NCBI GenBank assembly: GCA_907165065.1
Contig: OU015530.1
Span: forward strand, 47,246,965 to 47,310,964
Origin: Caprimulgus europaeus
Taxonomy: Eukaryota; Chordata; Aves; Caprimulgiformes; Caprimulgidae
Reading direction: 5' to 3'
Length of the DNA stretch: 64,000 nt
The notes below the pieces were generated by a model. The model was not told the origin of the DNA. It was given only the letters and a program-made list of their open reading frames with translations, and did not search any database. Of this stretch, positions 11,476 through 22,960 are shown piece by piece (position 1 is the first letter of the stretch; each line of letters opens with the position of its first letter). Made by a program: the position numbers and the translations under genes.

Positions 11476-12829
11476 TCTTTTCTCTGCTTTTCCCAAATTA
11501 CATCAACAATTTTCTACATTTGTAGGCTATTTTCTTCTCAAATTATGTAATTACCCAGACTCTATCTTCTTAGCTGATTTTTGGCCATTGAAATGTTTGA
11601 TCAAGTCTAGAGTCATGGAAGTATTAGAAATAAATGATCTTTTAATAACTATTTCTGAAACTATTTGCCTATTCTTCCATCATCAGCCATTCTCCCTAGA
11701 GAGGATAAGCCTGATATAGGACTAATAAACTAGTCTTATACTAAGTCACTGTCCAGCTCTAAACAATAATAAAGAAAAAAAAATTCACATTTCATCAGGC
11801 TTTAATTTTCCATTCTAATTTACAAAGAAACTCATCCTTGTATTCTTCACAGAAGTATCAGGTCCTCTCTACCTCTGATAATCCTTTTGTGCTTTCACAT
11901 TAATATGACAGAGTACAGAGTATTAATTATTAAATACTACTTCTACAGTGCAGTAAATATACACTACTTTACAGAACTTAAGATAAGAAATGGCTCCATT
12001 CCTAATGAGCTTACTATAATTAAATTCATTGTTGAATCTACATGTGAAATGTAGCTAGGAGTCAAACCACACAGGAAAAATCTTTAAACCAAGTAGAGGT
12101 ACAGATGTGAATCTAACTTATTCCTGGTTATGAAAATTAAGTATAGAAACAGTAGACAATGACTAACTATTTACTTATAAAATTCATTGAATTTTTTGGC
12201 TAAACATTTATAAAATACACAGACTGGTACTTGTGGATGTTGCACATTGTACATATGTAGGTGAGCTGAAAAGCTGACCTAAGATGTCTAATGGTCCATA
12301 ATATCTAATATGTATAATGTTATTTTGCTTTTGGATTAATATGCTAGTTATTAAAAGTACATAATGGTATGCTTAGCATTGTAGGCATATTATTTCAAAT
12401 CGAGATTCATTCTATCCTCAACCTTGATTGACACAAATCCCTTTCCCTGCCCACATCATAGCTTGCAGCTGTGGCATAGTTGTGTGTAATATGTTTCTTT
12501 ACTTGAAAAGTGGTACTTTTCTAGGAATCAATTTATAAATTATCTCTGTGCCCTTCTGGAACTGTTTGTACTTACAGGAAAAAGGCATAGGAAATTGGCT
12601 ACAAAAGAAACAGAATAAAAATAAAGTCTGTAATGCAGAACCATGGTATATGACCACAGATATTTGGATTAGTAAATTAGTAGATTTAAGAATTTACTGA
12701 GTACAGTAAAGCACAAATTTTAATACATTTATTACTTTTCAACATTAAAAAGGAAAAAAAAAGTCTGTCTCCTATTTCCAAATCCAAATGAATCTTTTCT
12801 CAAATCTAACGTTGCATACTGTTTTTTAG

Positions 12830-12887
12830 GTTGGCAATCACTCCATCAGAATGATCTTATGTATAGGAAGACTTTAATCACGGGCAG
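12830..12887 (+). other. Candidate 58-nt exon (splice signals only)
   Basis: Upstream there is a textbook acceptor: tctaac (possible branch point, about 20 nt before the junction), then gcatactgttttttag. Downstream is a strong donor, ggcag followed by gtgagc. One of the three frames is open through the segment and begins W-Q-S-L-H-Q-N-D-L-M. The encoded peptide is not one I recognise. Exon-like decoys are frequent in introns, so this is only a candidate for a host coding or non-coding transcript on the plus strand. Confidence 0.2.
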
Positions 12888-14282
12888 GTGAGCAACTTTC
12901 TGAGCAGGAATGCACTCTCTTCTCTACGTCATGCCCTTAAGGTTGCTTGGGGTGAAAAGATGTAAAGTTGAGTGCTATCTCTAATGAGATCAACAGAGTT
13001 GATTTGAAACTTCTTCCAGAGCATTTGGTACTCCATCACTTCACTTGATGTAACAAACCTTCCTCCTTAAATGCCTGCTCTTTGGGTGGTTTGTGCTGTT
13101 CTAGCATGGCAAACCAAACACAGTTCCACCCCATAGCTGAACCATTGGCTGACTCTGTGGCCTGCTTCTGGGTTGGGCAGATAAGAGCAAGAAAGATAAT
13201 ATTTTTTAATCAAAAATTACAGCTGTCCAGGTCTTGATATAAATCAGCAAGCTAGGGATGAAAGGCTTCATACACATGTGTTATCCACTTCACTATGCAC
13301 AATGCATTAGCCAGTGCCAGGGGGAAAAATCCTAATTGTTGGTTCCATCGCTAAAGATTGTCAACATACTGTTAAGCAGGGATATTTGAATACTAACCTT
13401 GAAAATATAGGTATCTACTGTTCTATACTTAATTATTACCTATATAATTTCTGCAGGAACTATACAGGATTTTTGTTTCTAGTGGATTGTCTTTATTGGG
13501 AGAACTTCTATATTCCCAGTATTAAATACAAATTCATGCTTTTCTTGTTTATTTGCAGCATATGTTCCTTTGCTATAGTACACGACACACACTGTGTTGC
13601 TTCCATAAAACAGATGCTGCAAGGAAACAAAAAGGCATGAATTTATCTTTAATGTTAAAAAAAATCAAACTAGCAGAAGAATACTAGATGCAGAAGCAAA
13701 ATAGCTGTAATTTTCACTAACAGTGCCAATTGAAAACCTTTTATATCATAAACTATGGTATAAAGATGGACCCAGCTTTAGGAATTGTTTATTTTCAATT
13801 ATCTTAAGCATGTTTTAAACCATTTAACTCAACTCTTAGGATTTTTATCTATTGACTGTGCATCAATATTTCAACCTTCATTTTCTCAGAAATTTATAGT
13901 ATAATAAACTCTACATCCAATGCATTACATTAAAACAACTAAGGACCTATCTGATATTTAGACTGTTAGATTTTTGCAGTCATTTTGAGAAATTCTTTTC
14001 TGAGGTCAGACACTTTTGAATCAAATAATTGTCTATGTTAACATTAATGCTGTTGTTATTACTTATATTTCACTAGCATTGATATGGACTTCCTTAAATG
14101 CTTATTTTTCATCTCACTTGGTTGCAGCACAGAACGCATTCTGCTGCTCTAAAAGACTTATAATTTATCTGGATTGTCATGTCTTTTCACAGTGTCAGGC
14201 AAACTGGTGGGGTCAGTGACATTTTGATTGCTGTTAGCCAGCAGTAACATAATCTAAGCTGATGCCTTTCCTTTATTTACAG

Positions 14283-14338
14283 ATGGGCCAGTATGAACCA
14301 ATGGTCACATCTTGTCACTGCCACCTCTTGAAAGACAA
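14283..14338 (+). other. Candidate 56-nt exon (splice signals only)
   Basis: Preceded by gctgat (possible branch point) and a clean pyrimidine tract, gcctttcctttatttacag. It ends at agacaa followed by the strong donor gtaagg. If joined to the candidate at 12830-12887 in that segment's open frame, translation continues for 15 further codons and stops inside this segment. Read from its own first base it is open, starting M-G-Q-Y-E-P. Neither peptide is recognised. A non-coding exon or a decoy is equally possible. Confidence 0.2.
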
Positions 14339-15595
14339 GTAAGGACGAAAAATGCTTATGTTTTCATTTTTTCATGAATTGATCGATCAGTTGGAAGAGT
14401 TTCAGGAATCCTAACAAAGAGTCCATCCAACTTTTCTTGATTCATCAAATCATGACAGTTTTTTTTCAAATGAAATCAGAAATCTTTTACCTTTCTGTAA
14501 AATGTCTTCATGTGGACTTGTCAGGGAGCATCATTACATTTTCTTTCTGAAGGCTTATATGCATTATATTACTTAACTCTTCACCGGAGCTTTCTTTATA
14601 TAATTGAAGAATTTTTTTTTCCTAGGTTACCATTATTCACCCTGATTTGAAGAAACATTCTGTGTGAAAGGGGGGGTGAAAAAACATATATATATTTTAA
14701 AAATAATCTGCTATTTCACCTGTTCTGTGTCTTTCATTTTCAAGTGCTGTTACAGCCAAAAGTCAGCTGTTTATCAGAAATGTTTCTTCCTGTGCATACT
14801 TTAGTTGACAAATGCACTCCTTACGTGTATTAAGCAAGCATTGCCCACTTCTAACTATATTCCACATTAGCCACTGTGCATATTGAATGTGAGCACCATA
14901 CTTCAGTAAAGAGTCGAAGGCTCCAAGTGTGGGACTCATGGGAAGTATGTAATGATTTTCTGTATTCCTAAATGGGTACTATCACTGTCTAACTTACATG
15001 AGATAAAATACTAAGAGATGTTTTGAAAATAAAAGATGTTATCAAATACAAATTATTTCACTTTTAATTATTCACTGGGTTTTTTTAAGGATCCCACCCT
15101 GATAGTTTATATGCAGCACCAGTGGCTTGCTGAGCAGTTCATCTCCCTTTGGTTCATTTCAGTATCTCACAGGATTAGATGCTAACAGTCAACTGTACAT
15201 CAGTGCATATCCTGAGCAGAGGAATCTCACAGGTTCCAAAGAGAGAAAGTAAAATTGACAAGGGATTTTTTTTTTATGCTTTGTGCATTTAGGAGAGTGG
15301 ATTTGCTCAGTAAAGAAATCTAGTGTTATCTGACTCAGGAGTTGAGGATTGTCGAATAATAGATTTATTTTATTCCTCATTCTATTAAGCATTCTAATAA
15401 ATATTTTCAGACTGCTAAGACAAAAACAAAACAAGATGAAAATATATTTGATAAGTAATATAGCTGATTGCAAGCTCAAAAACCTTCACTATCTCAAATT
15501 CTGAAATTCTTGTACTGTAGATCAAAATGAACTCATAAACAGTCCAAAACTCTGAAATATTCCTTGTAAATATTCAGTAAATGCATTTGTGGGGG

Positions 15596-15613
15596 AAAAA
15601 AAAAAAAAAAAAA
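15596..15613. repeat. Poly(A) run
   Basis: About 18 consecutive A residues, not attached to any element I can recognise. Confidence 0.85.
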
Positions 15614-16349
15614 GAAAAGGCTGCTGTGGAAAAAGAATAAACATGGTCAAACTAGGTAATATAATTTGTCATCCTCATTAATAAGTAGATTTTTATTATA
15701 TATTTACCATATGCAATACATAAACTTTCAAGAACATAAATGAAATGTGCGTTTTACATATATATATATATTGGTGTAAGGAAAATGGTACATTTTTCCA
15801 TTTTATCCTCCAGAATTGGAATATTTAAACTTTTGCAGAAAAAAATTAAATACAACCCTCTCCAAATATTGCTTACCATATAATAATCCTGTGCGATCTA
15901 TCCATACGTAAGATAATAATAAAACTGAACTTTGATTCTTGTGATCACATCATACTTGTTTATTTAAAGGTCAACCATTACTCTTAGAAATAGACCCATT
16001 AAAATGTTGTGACATAAGGATGTAAATTGCAATGCGTCTAAATCTGAAATTATTTAAACATCTAATGACACTGAAGATGTGACTAAAAACTAAATAAGAT
16101 TCATCAGTATTCAGCTGGAAAATCAAGATCAGAGAGTGAATATGGTGTTTTGGAGTAGTCTGATACAGTTGGGACTGAAAATTTGGAAACTACATCAGAT
16201 TGTATTTTTTAAAAAATTGGTATTTTCTCATTTTCTATTTCCTTTTTAAGGTTTTGATGGTTCTCTCAATGTGGCTTGGCTGTAGCCAGCATCACAAAAT
16301 GATTCAGATAGGGAAATTAAATGAAACAAGGCCAAAGTACCTCTGTGTA

Positions 16350-16391
16350 AAAAACCAAACAAACCAAACCAACCAACCAAACAAAAAAAAC
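16350..16391. repeat. (CAAA/CCAA)n simple repeat
   Basis: Degenerate run of aacc, aaac and ccaa units in A/C-only sequence. Confidence 0.85.
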
Positions 16392-17187
16392 ACAGTAAGA
16401 ACAATATGTCTGTACTGTATAACTTTGAAATGCTATCTTATTTTATATTGATTGCTTAGTGGATACATTCCTCATCTTCTTCATTAAAACAACCTCACTG
16501 GAAAAAATGAAAAGGATTATATTCAAAAAGCATGGATAATATTCATACCTAAAAGCAAATGCAAAAGAAAATCAACTCTCTAAGAAAGTCATGAGGGCTT
16601 CTGCCTAAACAACAGCAGTGAATCTGGAGACTGAGTTTGCAAGGGACCAAAAGGAAAGATGAGCTCAGACTGGAACAAATGCTCAGACAAGGTGCTTAAA
16701 TGAATAAGAGAATACAATATCTGTCATCAAAGTGTGTGTTAGTAACGTGTGACCGATTTAGTCTAGTGAAACAAAGACTGAGAGAGAATACAACTACTGT
16801 CTATAAAACCATCTAGAGAGGATTTTAAGCTTTGGGGAGTAGGAAGACCTGTTTAAGCAAAAAGGTATATAAAAGCATGACTGTGAATATATTCAGTCTA
16901 ACAATGTAAGAACACTCAGGAAAGTCAAAGATCAAAAATGCATATATGTAACAGTGGATGTAAAATATAGCAGGAGAGCTCTGCATTACTATAAAAGTCT
17001 GAAACAAAGGAAACTTACTTTGCTGTGGCAAAAAGACCCAACAAAACAAACCTGTCAAAAGACCATGCTGAGACCTTTGTTGTCATTTTTCCTCTAATTT
17101 TTTTAATGTATTATTTTGGCCGTTGGCAAGGTCAGTGTTGATCAGGTGGCTAACACACTTAACATCATTGACAAAGATTTATGACTC

Positions 17188-17223
17188 CTGTCTGGAAAAC
17201 AGAAAGAACAGTTTTCCAGACAG
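17188..17223. repeat. Perfect 13-bp inverted repeat with 10-nt loop
   Basis: Left arm ctgtctggaaaac (17188-17200), loop of ten bases, right arm gttttccagacag (17211-17223). There is no T run after it, and it lies outside any recognised element. Confidence 0.85.
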
Positions 17224-17806
17224 ATTATTTAGCTATTAAAAACTATTAAAATATTATACATTAAAAAAAAGAAAAAAAAGAAAAAAAATGGCCATTACCT
17301 TTTAAAGGGTTATACACTCTGGTGGGGATGGACACCCTTGAAGGAGATCATAACAAGAGATGATTAGCTGCCAACACAGATTTGTCACAAAGAAGTCACA
17401 TAAAGCCAATTCAGTTTTCTTCTACAGTTAATAAAGAAGACAGGTAAAGAGAAAAGTAGTAGACATACAAACAATGTTAGTAAGAGTTTCAAACTGTCTA
17501 ACAGAATGTTAACTAAGTTAAGACAATGAAGTCTAGATAAAACTGTTATCGGATGGGTGCAAAACTGTGTTGTAAAGTTATTCTCAGAGGGTGTCTACAA
17601 AATCTTCCATATGTAGGTTATACCAAAAAGTGTTCATCTATGTTTCAGCTGGTGTAAGGGATAATAGTTTAATTAATTACTTGGATGACTTCATTAGTTG
17701 TTCTATGTGTGTTGGATTAAGATGATCTCAAAAAAATTAAATCTTCTGAGATAATATAGTATGCAGTAAAATGTGAAATTTTATCTGTAGGCAAGAAAAT
17801 TATTTT

Positions 17807-20468
17807 CACAGAATCACAGAATATTAGGGATTGGAAGGGACCTAAAAAGATCATCTAGTCCAATCCCCCTGCTGGAGCAGGAACACCTACATGTGATCAC
17901 ACAGGAAGGCATCCAGACAGGTCTTGAATGTCTCCAGAGAAGGAGACTCCACAACCTCCCTGGGCAGCCTGTTCCAGTGCTCTGTCACCCTCACTGTAAA
18001 GAAGTTTCTCCTCAAATCCAAGCGGAACCTCCTGTCTTCCAGCTTACACCCATTACCCCCTGTCCTATCATTGGACACCACTGTGAAGAGCCTGGCTCTA
18101 TCCTCCTGACACTCACCCTTAATATATTTATAAACATTAATGAGGTCAGCCTCCTCTTCTCCAAGCTAAAGAGGCCCAGCTCCCTCAGCCTTTCCTCATA
18201 AGGGAGATGTTCCACTCCCTTCATCATCTTGGTGGCTCTGCTCTGGACTCTCTCTAGTGAAGGACAAGTTCCCTGTCCTTGTACTGTGGGGCCCAGAACT
18301 GGACACAATATTCCATATATGTCCTCACCAGGGCAGAGTAGAGGGGAAGGAGAACCTCTCTCGACCTACTAACCACACCCCTTCTAATGCACCCCAGGAT
18401 GCCATTGGCCTTCCTGGCCACAAAGGCACAGTGCTGGCTCATGGTCATCCTGCTGTCCACCAGGACTCCCAGATCCCTTTCCCCTACACTGCTCTCTAGA
18501 TCATTTCCCAACCTATACTGGAACCTGGGGTTGTTCCTGCCCAGGTGCAACACCCTACACTTGCCCTTATTATATTTCATCAGGTTTTTCCCTGCCCAGC
18601 TCTCCAGCCTGTCCAGGTCTCTCTGGATGGCAGCACAGCCCTCTGCTGTGTCAGCCACTCCTCCCAGCTTTGTATCGTCAGCAAACTTGCTGACAGTGCA
18701 CTCTGTTCCCTCATCCAGGTCACTGATGAATATATTGAATAATACTGGACCCAGTACCGACCCCTGAGGGACTCCACTAGACACAGGTCTCCAACTAGAC
18801 TCTGCCCCATTGACCACCACTCTCTGGCTTCTTCCCACCAGCCAGTTCACAGTCCATCTCACTACCTGATCATCTAATCCACACTTCCTCAATTTGACAG
18901 TGAGGATGCTGTGGGAGACCGTGTCAAATGCCTTACTGAAATCAAGATAGACCACATCCACTCTACCATCATCCAGCCACCTGGTTGTATTTTCATAAAA
19001 GTCTAGAAGGTTGGTCAAGCACGACTTCCCCTTGGTGAAGCCATGCTGACTGCCCCTAATGACCCTCTTATCCTTGATATGCCTAGAGATGGCACCAAGG
19101 ATAAGTTGTTACATCACCTTCCCAGGGATGGAGGTGAGGATGACCGGTCTGTAGTTACCCGGGTCCTCCTTCTTGCCCTTTTTGAAGATTGGAGTGACAT
19201 TTGCTTTCCTCCAGTCTTCAGGCACCTCTCCTGTTCCCCACAACTTAACAAAGATGATGGAGAGTGGCCTAGCAATGACTTCAGCCAGCTCCTTCAACAC
19301 CCGTAGCTGCATCCCATCTGGACCCATAGATTTATGGATGTCCAGATTGCTTAATTGGTCCCTGACCCAGTCCGCATCAACCAAGGCAAACTCCTCAATT
19401 GTCCTGACTCCCTCTGGGGCCTCAGGGGTTCGGGGCTCCTCAGGACAGCTTGCAGCAGAGTAGACAGAGACAAAGAAGGTATTCAGTAACTCTGCCTTCT
19501 CTGTGTCTTCTGTCACCAGGGTACCCACCTCATTCATCAGTGGGCCTACATTGCCTCCAGTGTTAGTTTTATCTGCTATATATTTGAAGAAGCTCTTCCT
19601 GTTGTCCTTGACCCCTCTGGCAAGGTCTAATTCCAAGGAGGCCTTAGCTTTCCTAGTTACCTCCCTACATCCTCTGATAACATCCTTGTATTCTTGCCAA
19701 GTGGCCAGCCCCTCCTTCCATAATCTGTAAACTCTCCTCTTCCACTTGAGTTTGCCCAGCAGTTCCCTGTTTAACCAAGCAGGTCTCCTGGCTCCCTTTC
19801 TTGTCTTCCTACATATCGGGATGCTTTGATCTTGAGCTTGGAAGAAGCAGTCCCTGAATGTTAACCAGCTCTCTTGGGCCCCTTTACCTTCAAGTACCCT
19901 TTCCCATGGCCTCATCAACTTCCTCACCCTGATCTGGTGGCCTGTAATAGACGCTCACAACTGTACCACCCATACCAGACTGCCCCTTGACTTTCACTCA
20001 CAGACTCTCAACTCGCTCCTCATCCACCCCTGGACAGATCTCAATATACTGCAGTTGCTCTCTCACGTAATGGGCAACTCCACCACCTCACCTTGCTGCC
20101 CTGTCTTTCCTGAGAAGGACATAGCCATCCATGGCCACATTCCAGTCATGTGAGCTGTCCCACCATGTCTCTGTAATTGCCACCAGATCATAATCCCCTG
20201 ACTGAACACGGGTTTCTAACTCCTCCTGTTTATTCCCCATGCTGCGTGCATTGGTGTGCAGGCATTGCAGGGAGCGAGCCGAGTACACCAATTTCAGCCT
20301 AGGGGGGTGGGAGGCCTCCCGGCCTTCATCAATTCTAGAGTGCTGGCCCACTGGCACAAGCCCAACTGTAACCCCTTCCCCCTTTAAATCTAGTTTAAAG
20401 CTCTCCAAATGAGCCCTGCCAATTCCTGCCCCAGCCTCCTTTTGCCCCTGCAGGATAGGCCTTCCTCA
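17807..20468 (-). mobile_element. Long CR1 LINE retrotransposon, 5'-truncated, internally deleted
   Basis: Read on the minus strand, this is a CR1 element covering the start of ORF2 through the 3' end. It ends in the CR1 terminus attctgtgattctgtg (17807-17822 on the plus strand), preceded by the conserved ggactagatgatct block. Upstream of ORF2 only a short piece remains, and ORF1 is absent, which is the usual 5' truncation. About 2.66 kb is kept of a family whose full length is near 4.5 kb. ORF2 is damaged (see its entry). CR1 elements usually make no target-site duplication, and I see none. It is the best preserved repeat in the window and so probably the youngest CR1 here. Confidence 0.97.
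17887..20408 (-). pseudogene. CR1 ORF2 remnant: endonuclease (partial), reverse transcriptase, C-terminal domain
   Basis: ORF2 of CR1 encodes an apurinic-type endonuclease followed by reverse transcriptase. The N-terminal endonuclease part (20408 to about 19910) shows T-N-A-R-S-M, then I-T-E-T-W-W-D, and later Y-Y-R-P-P-D. It has in-frame TGA codons at about 20088 and 19998, the second replacing an expected W. The sequence then jumps straight to the P-W-E-R-V-L-E-G linker at about 19910. The G-D-F-N and S-D-H motifs, roughly 130 residues from memory of the family, are therefore missing and the frame changes. The RT runs 19927-18254 with one TAA at 19109-19111, and has [21 protein letters not shown] and the catalytic F-A-D-D (residues 112-115 counted from the Met at 19018). 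A frameshift near 18255 and a 7-base deletion near 18147 separate the C-terminal pieces, which end at 17887. It cannot make active enzyme. Confidence 0.95.
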
Positions 20469-20514
20469 CATTCTCCATCTTGTATGTATTTTCATACATA
20501 CAAGATGGAGAATG
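20469..20514. repeat. Perfect 21-bp inverted repeat at the CR1 5' edge
   Basis: The left arm (20469-20489) begins cattctccatcttgtatg. The right arm (20494-20514) is its exact reverse complement. The loop is tttc. It lies exactly where recognisable CR1 sequence ends, so it may be a product of the insertion rather than old host sequence. Confidence 0.9.
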
Positions 20515-22454
20515 AATAAATAGCTTACAACACCACCAGAATAATTTGTATGTCTTATTGTGATCAGAAACTGAACTTAAGTCAATTGTATCTTAGTGTT
20601 GCAAACTTTCAAATACCATATTGTGATGTGTGAGCAGAACACCGGGTGTAAACTAAGAGAAATAACCCTATACACTTTTTATGGCTTGATGAGCCTCAGC
20701 CAGAATAATGTTCCTAGTTTTGATCACTACATTTTACAAATGACGATACCATCTGAGAAGAGACAAGATGAAAGCAATAAGGATACTGAGATGTCTAGAA
20801 GTGGAATACTACAATGAAATTTTCAGAAAATGGCAGTTATTTAGGCTAGAGAAAATAAGGTACAGAAAACAGATGATGAAATATGAAAGATGCATTCGAA
20901 ATACAAAGGAAGAGAATAAAAATTTCTTCATGTCCACAAAGATGAAGTATTTCACCTAAAGCAGCAAGTGAGATTTAGGTTAGGAATTGAGAAAAATTTT
21001 CTGATAGTACATACAGGTGAAGCACCTAAATAGATCACTTTTAGAGTATGCAAATTTGAAAGATTTTAGTAATAGTTTAAACAAATATCTTTCAAGAGTG
21101 AATGATTACCTGAAGATAACTTTGGTTTTATATTGAATTAATAGTAAATGAGTGAAAGATGGATGTGAGGCTAGTAGTTTAAAAGGAGTTTGAAAGTGAA
21201 GTCCTGGTGACTTTCAAAGGAACTGGAACTTTATTACCTTAACTACCTTTGAGCACCACATGTCACACAGGCAGTGTAAGAATTGTGATTTAAGATTCAA
21301 AATGTCTTCATTTCTCCCTCTCTTTGCTTTGGAATCTGCAGACACACAAAGTCCGGTTCAATTCCATTTCAAGAATGCACCAAGTTAGTTCAAAGTAGTT
21401 GCCTTAATAGCAATTCAGAAAGAACTCATGTAGGTACACACCTTTCCTATGAAAACTGTATCCCAAAGCATCAACAGAATGTTTTGGAAAATTGCAGGGG
21501 TCTTCTATAGCAAAGTATTCTGTATTAAAATTGTTCACTATATTTTCTCACTTTTAGAATTGATTTTCAGGTGTACTTCCATAATTAAATTTTATTTTCT
21601 AAATATAGCTGGTCTTTTCTCATATTTCAAGATTTGTCTTAATTCCAAATATGAATAAACTTCATTGTGAACTACTTAAGATGCTCCATTTTGATTTAAT
21701 AAAAAATTCCAGCATTTTTGTGTTTATTTTCCATTTAAACTGAGAAGTACAGAATGCCATCTTTGCATACTATATTTCCAAACAATTTACTTGTAGTGTA
21801 TTTAAACTCTTGGTAGAGATTGCGTAACACCTTTTTGTCAGGGTGCATCAAGTATTACTCTTGGTTAGGCATTATTCACTAGTGATGTAAAATAACATCG
21901 TGGACCCTATGACTACACTACATGCCTTTTATGGTGTTTTATTTCAGACTGCCTGTGATCTAATCTCTTTAACTTGATACCTCCAGCAGCTGAAGCACAT
22001 TTGACATGCTCCTGCACAGCATCTTCCAGTCCAGCTTAATGCATAAGGAATGTGCACTCTGACATCACTCTGTGATGTGAACACACATAAGAAGAATTGG
22101 AAATTCTCTTCAAAATTGCACACCTGGTCTGAAATAAATGTTAAAGTACAAAAGCCCTATGAAAGGTGATTTCCAAGTGCAATTTTTTGTTAGGCAAGAG
22201 AAAAATATACTTGGAAAATGTCCAAGACAAATTCAAAATGAGATTTATATTTTCATTTATTCATTTATGAAACACATAATTTAGAGTGAAGGAGGCTAAT
22301 TGTGTTGCAGTGTAGAACAATGATGCCATTTTCACTTGAAAAGAAGGATTAGTAATTGCTGTAGATATCTATAAGCTAACATGTGAATTCTACAATGTAT
22401 TATATAGAAGGTAATTAATGTAGTCAAGGTTGTGATCAGTGGTGCAATCACCAG
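20515..22454. other. AT-rich DNA without a supported gene
   Basis: Unique-looking AT-rich sequence between two CR1 copies. The open frames are at most 73 codons and none is recognised. Confidence 0.5.
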
Positions 22455-22960
22455 CTGAAGAGGACTAATCAGTGGTGACTCCCAGGGATCAAGAGACATG
22501 GACACATTGGAGTGAGTTCAGTGAAGGTCCATGAAGATGATTAGGGGATTTGGAGAATTTGACATATGAAGAGATACTGAGAGAACTGGGATTGCTCAGC
22601 CTCAACAAGAGAGGTTCAGGGAGATTGGTGGATCTTATCAATTTGTAAAAATACCTGACTGGAGGCAGGGATAGAAAGATGACAGAGCCAGACTCTTGCT
22701 GAAATATGGAAAATTATATTTAAACATAAGAAATAATTTATTTATTTGTTTGTTTGTTTATTTATTTATTTTATGTGAGGGTGATTGAGCATTGGAACAG
22801 GTTGCTTAAGCCTTGTTCAGTCTCCTTCCTCAGAGATATTCAAAACCTGAGTGGACATGACCCTGAGAAACCTGCTATAGCTGATGTTGCTTTGAACAGG
22901 GGGGTGGACTAGACAGTCTCCAGAGGCCACTTCCAAAATCATCCATCTGTGCTTTTGTTA
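22455..22960 (+). mobile_element. Old CR1 LINE 3' fragment
   Basis: Plus-strand CR1 remnant covering the end of ORF2 and the 3' region. Blocks such as gaagatgattagggg, ctgagagaactgggattg, gagcattggaacaggttgc, and finally ggtggactagacagtctcc and aggccacttcc match the CR1 order. It is clearly diverged, its last bases (atccatctgtg) are a degenerate CR1 terminus, and a (TTTA/TTTG)n run has grown inside it at 22738-22772. It looks older than the copy at 17807. Confidence 0.9.
22738..22772. repeat. (TTTA/TTTG)n microsatellite inside the CR1 fragment
   Basis: About nine tetranucleotide units of ttta and tttg. It sits where CR1 normally reads aggaagaaatttcttcac, so it replaces or expands a T-rich point of the element. 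Confidence 0.9.

Larger units (their letters stand above)
9826..17806. other. AT-rich DNA; possible exons but no identified gene
   Basis: An 8-kb stretch between the partial LTR and the long CR1. It contains a 144-codon minus-strand open frame (10294-10728), the longest outside any recognised repeat, with no recognisable domain. It also contains a purine-rich patch near 11411-11475, an A run at about 15596-15613, a CAAA/CCAA-type repeat (16350-16391), A-rich tracts at 17261-17289, a 13-bp hairpin (17188-17223) and two exon-like segments listed separately. Confidence 0.5.

Noticed and set aside
17893-19730. Plus-strand open frames of 60-126 codons across the long CR1
   Set aside because: Antisense shadows of CR1 ORF2. 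The minus-strand frames carry the RT motifs.
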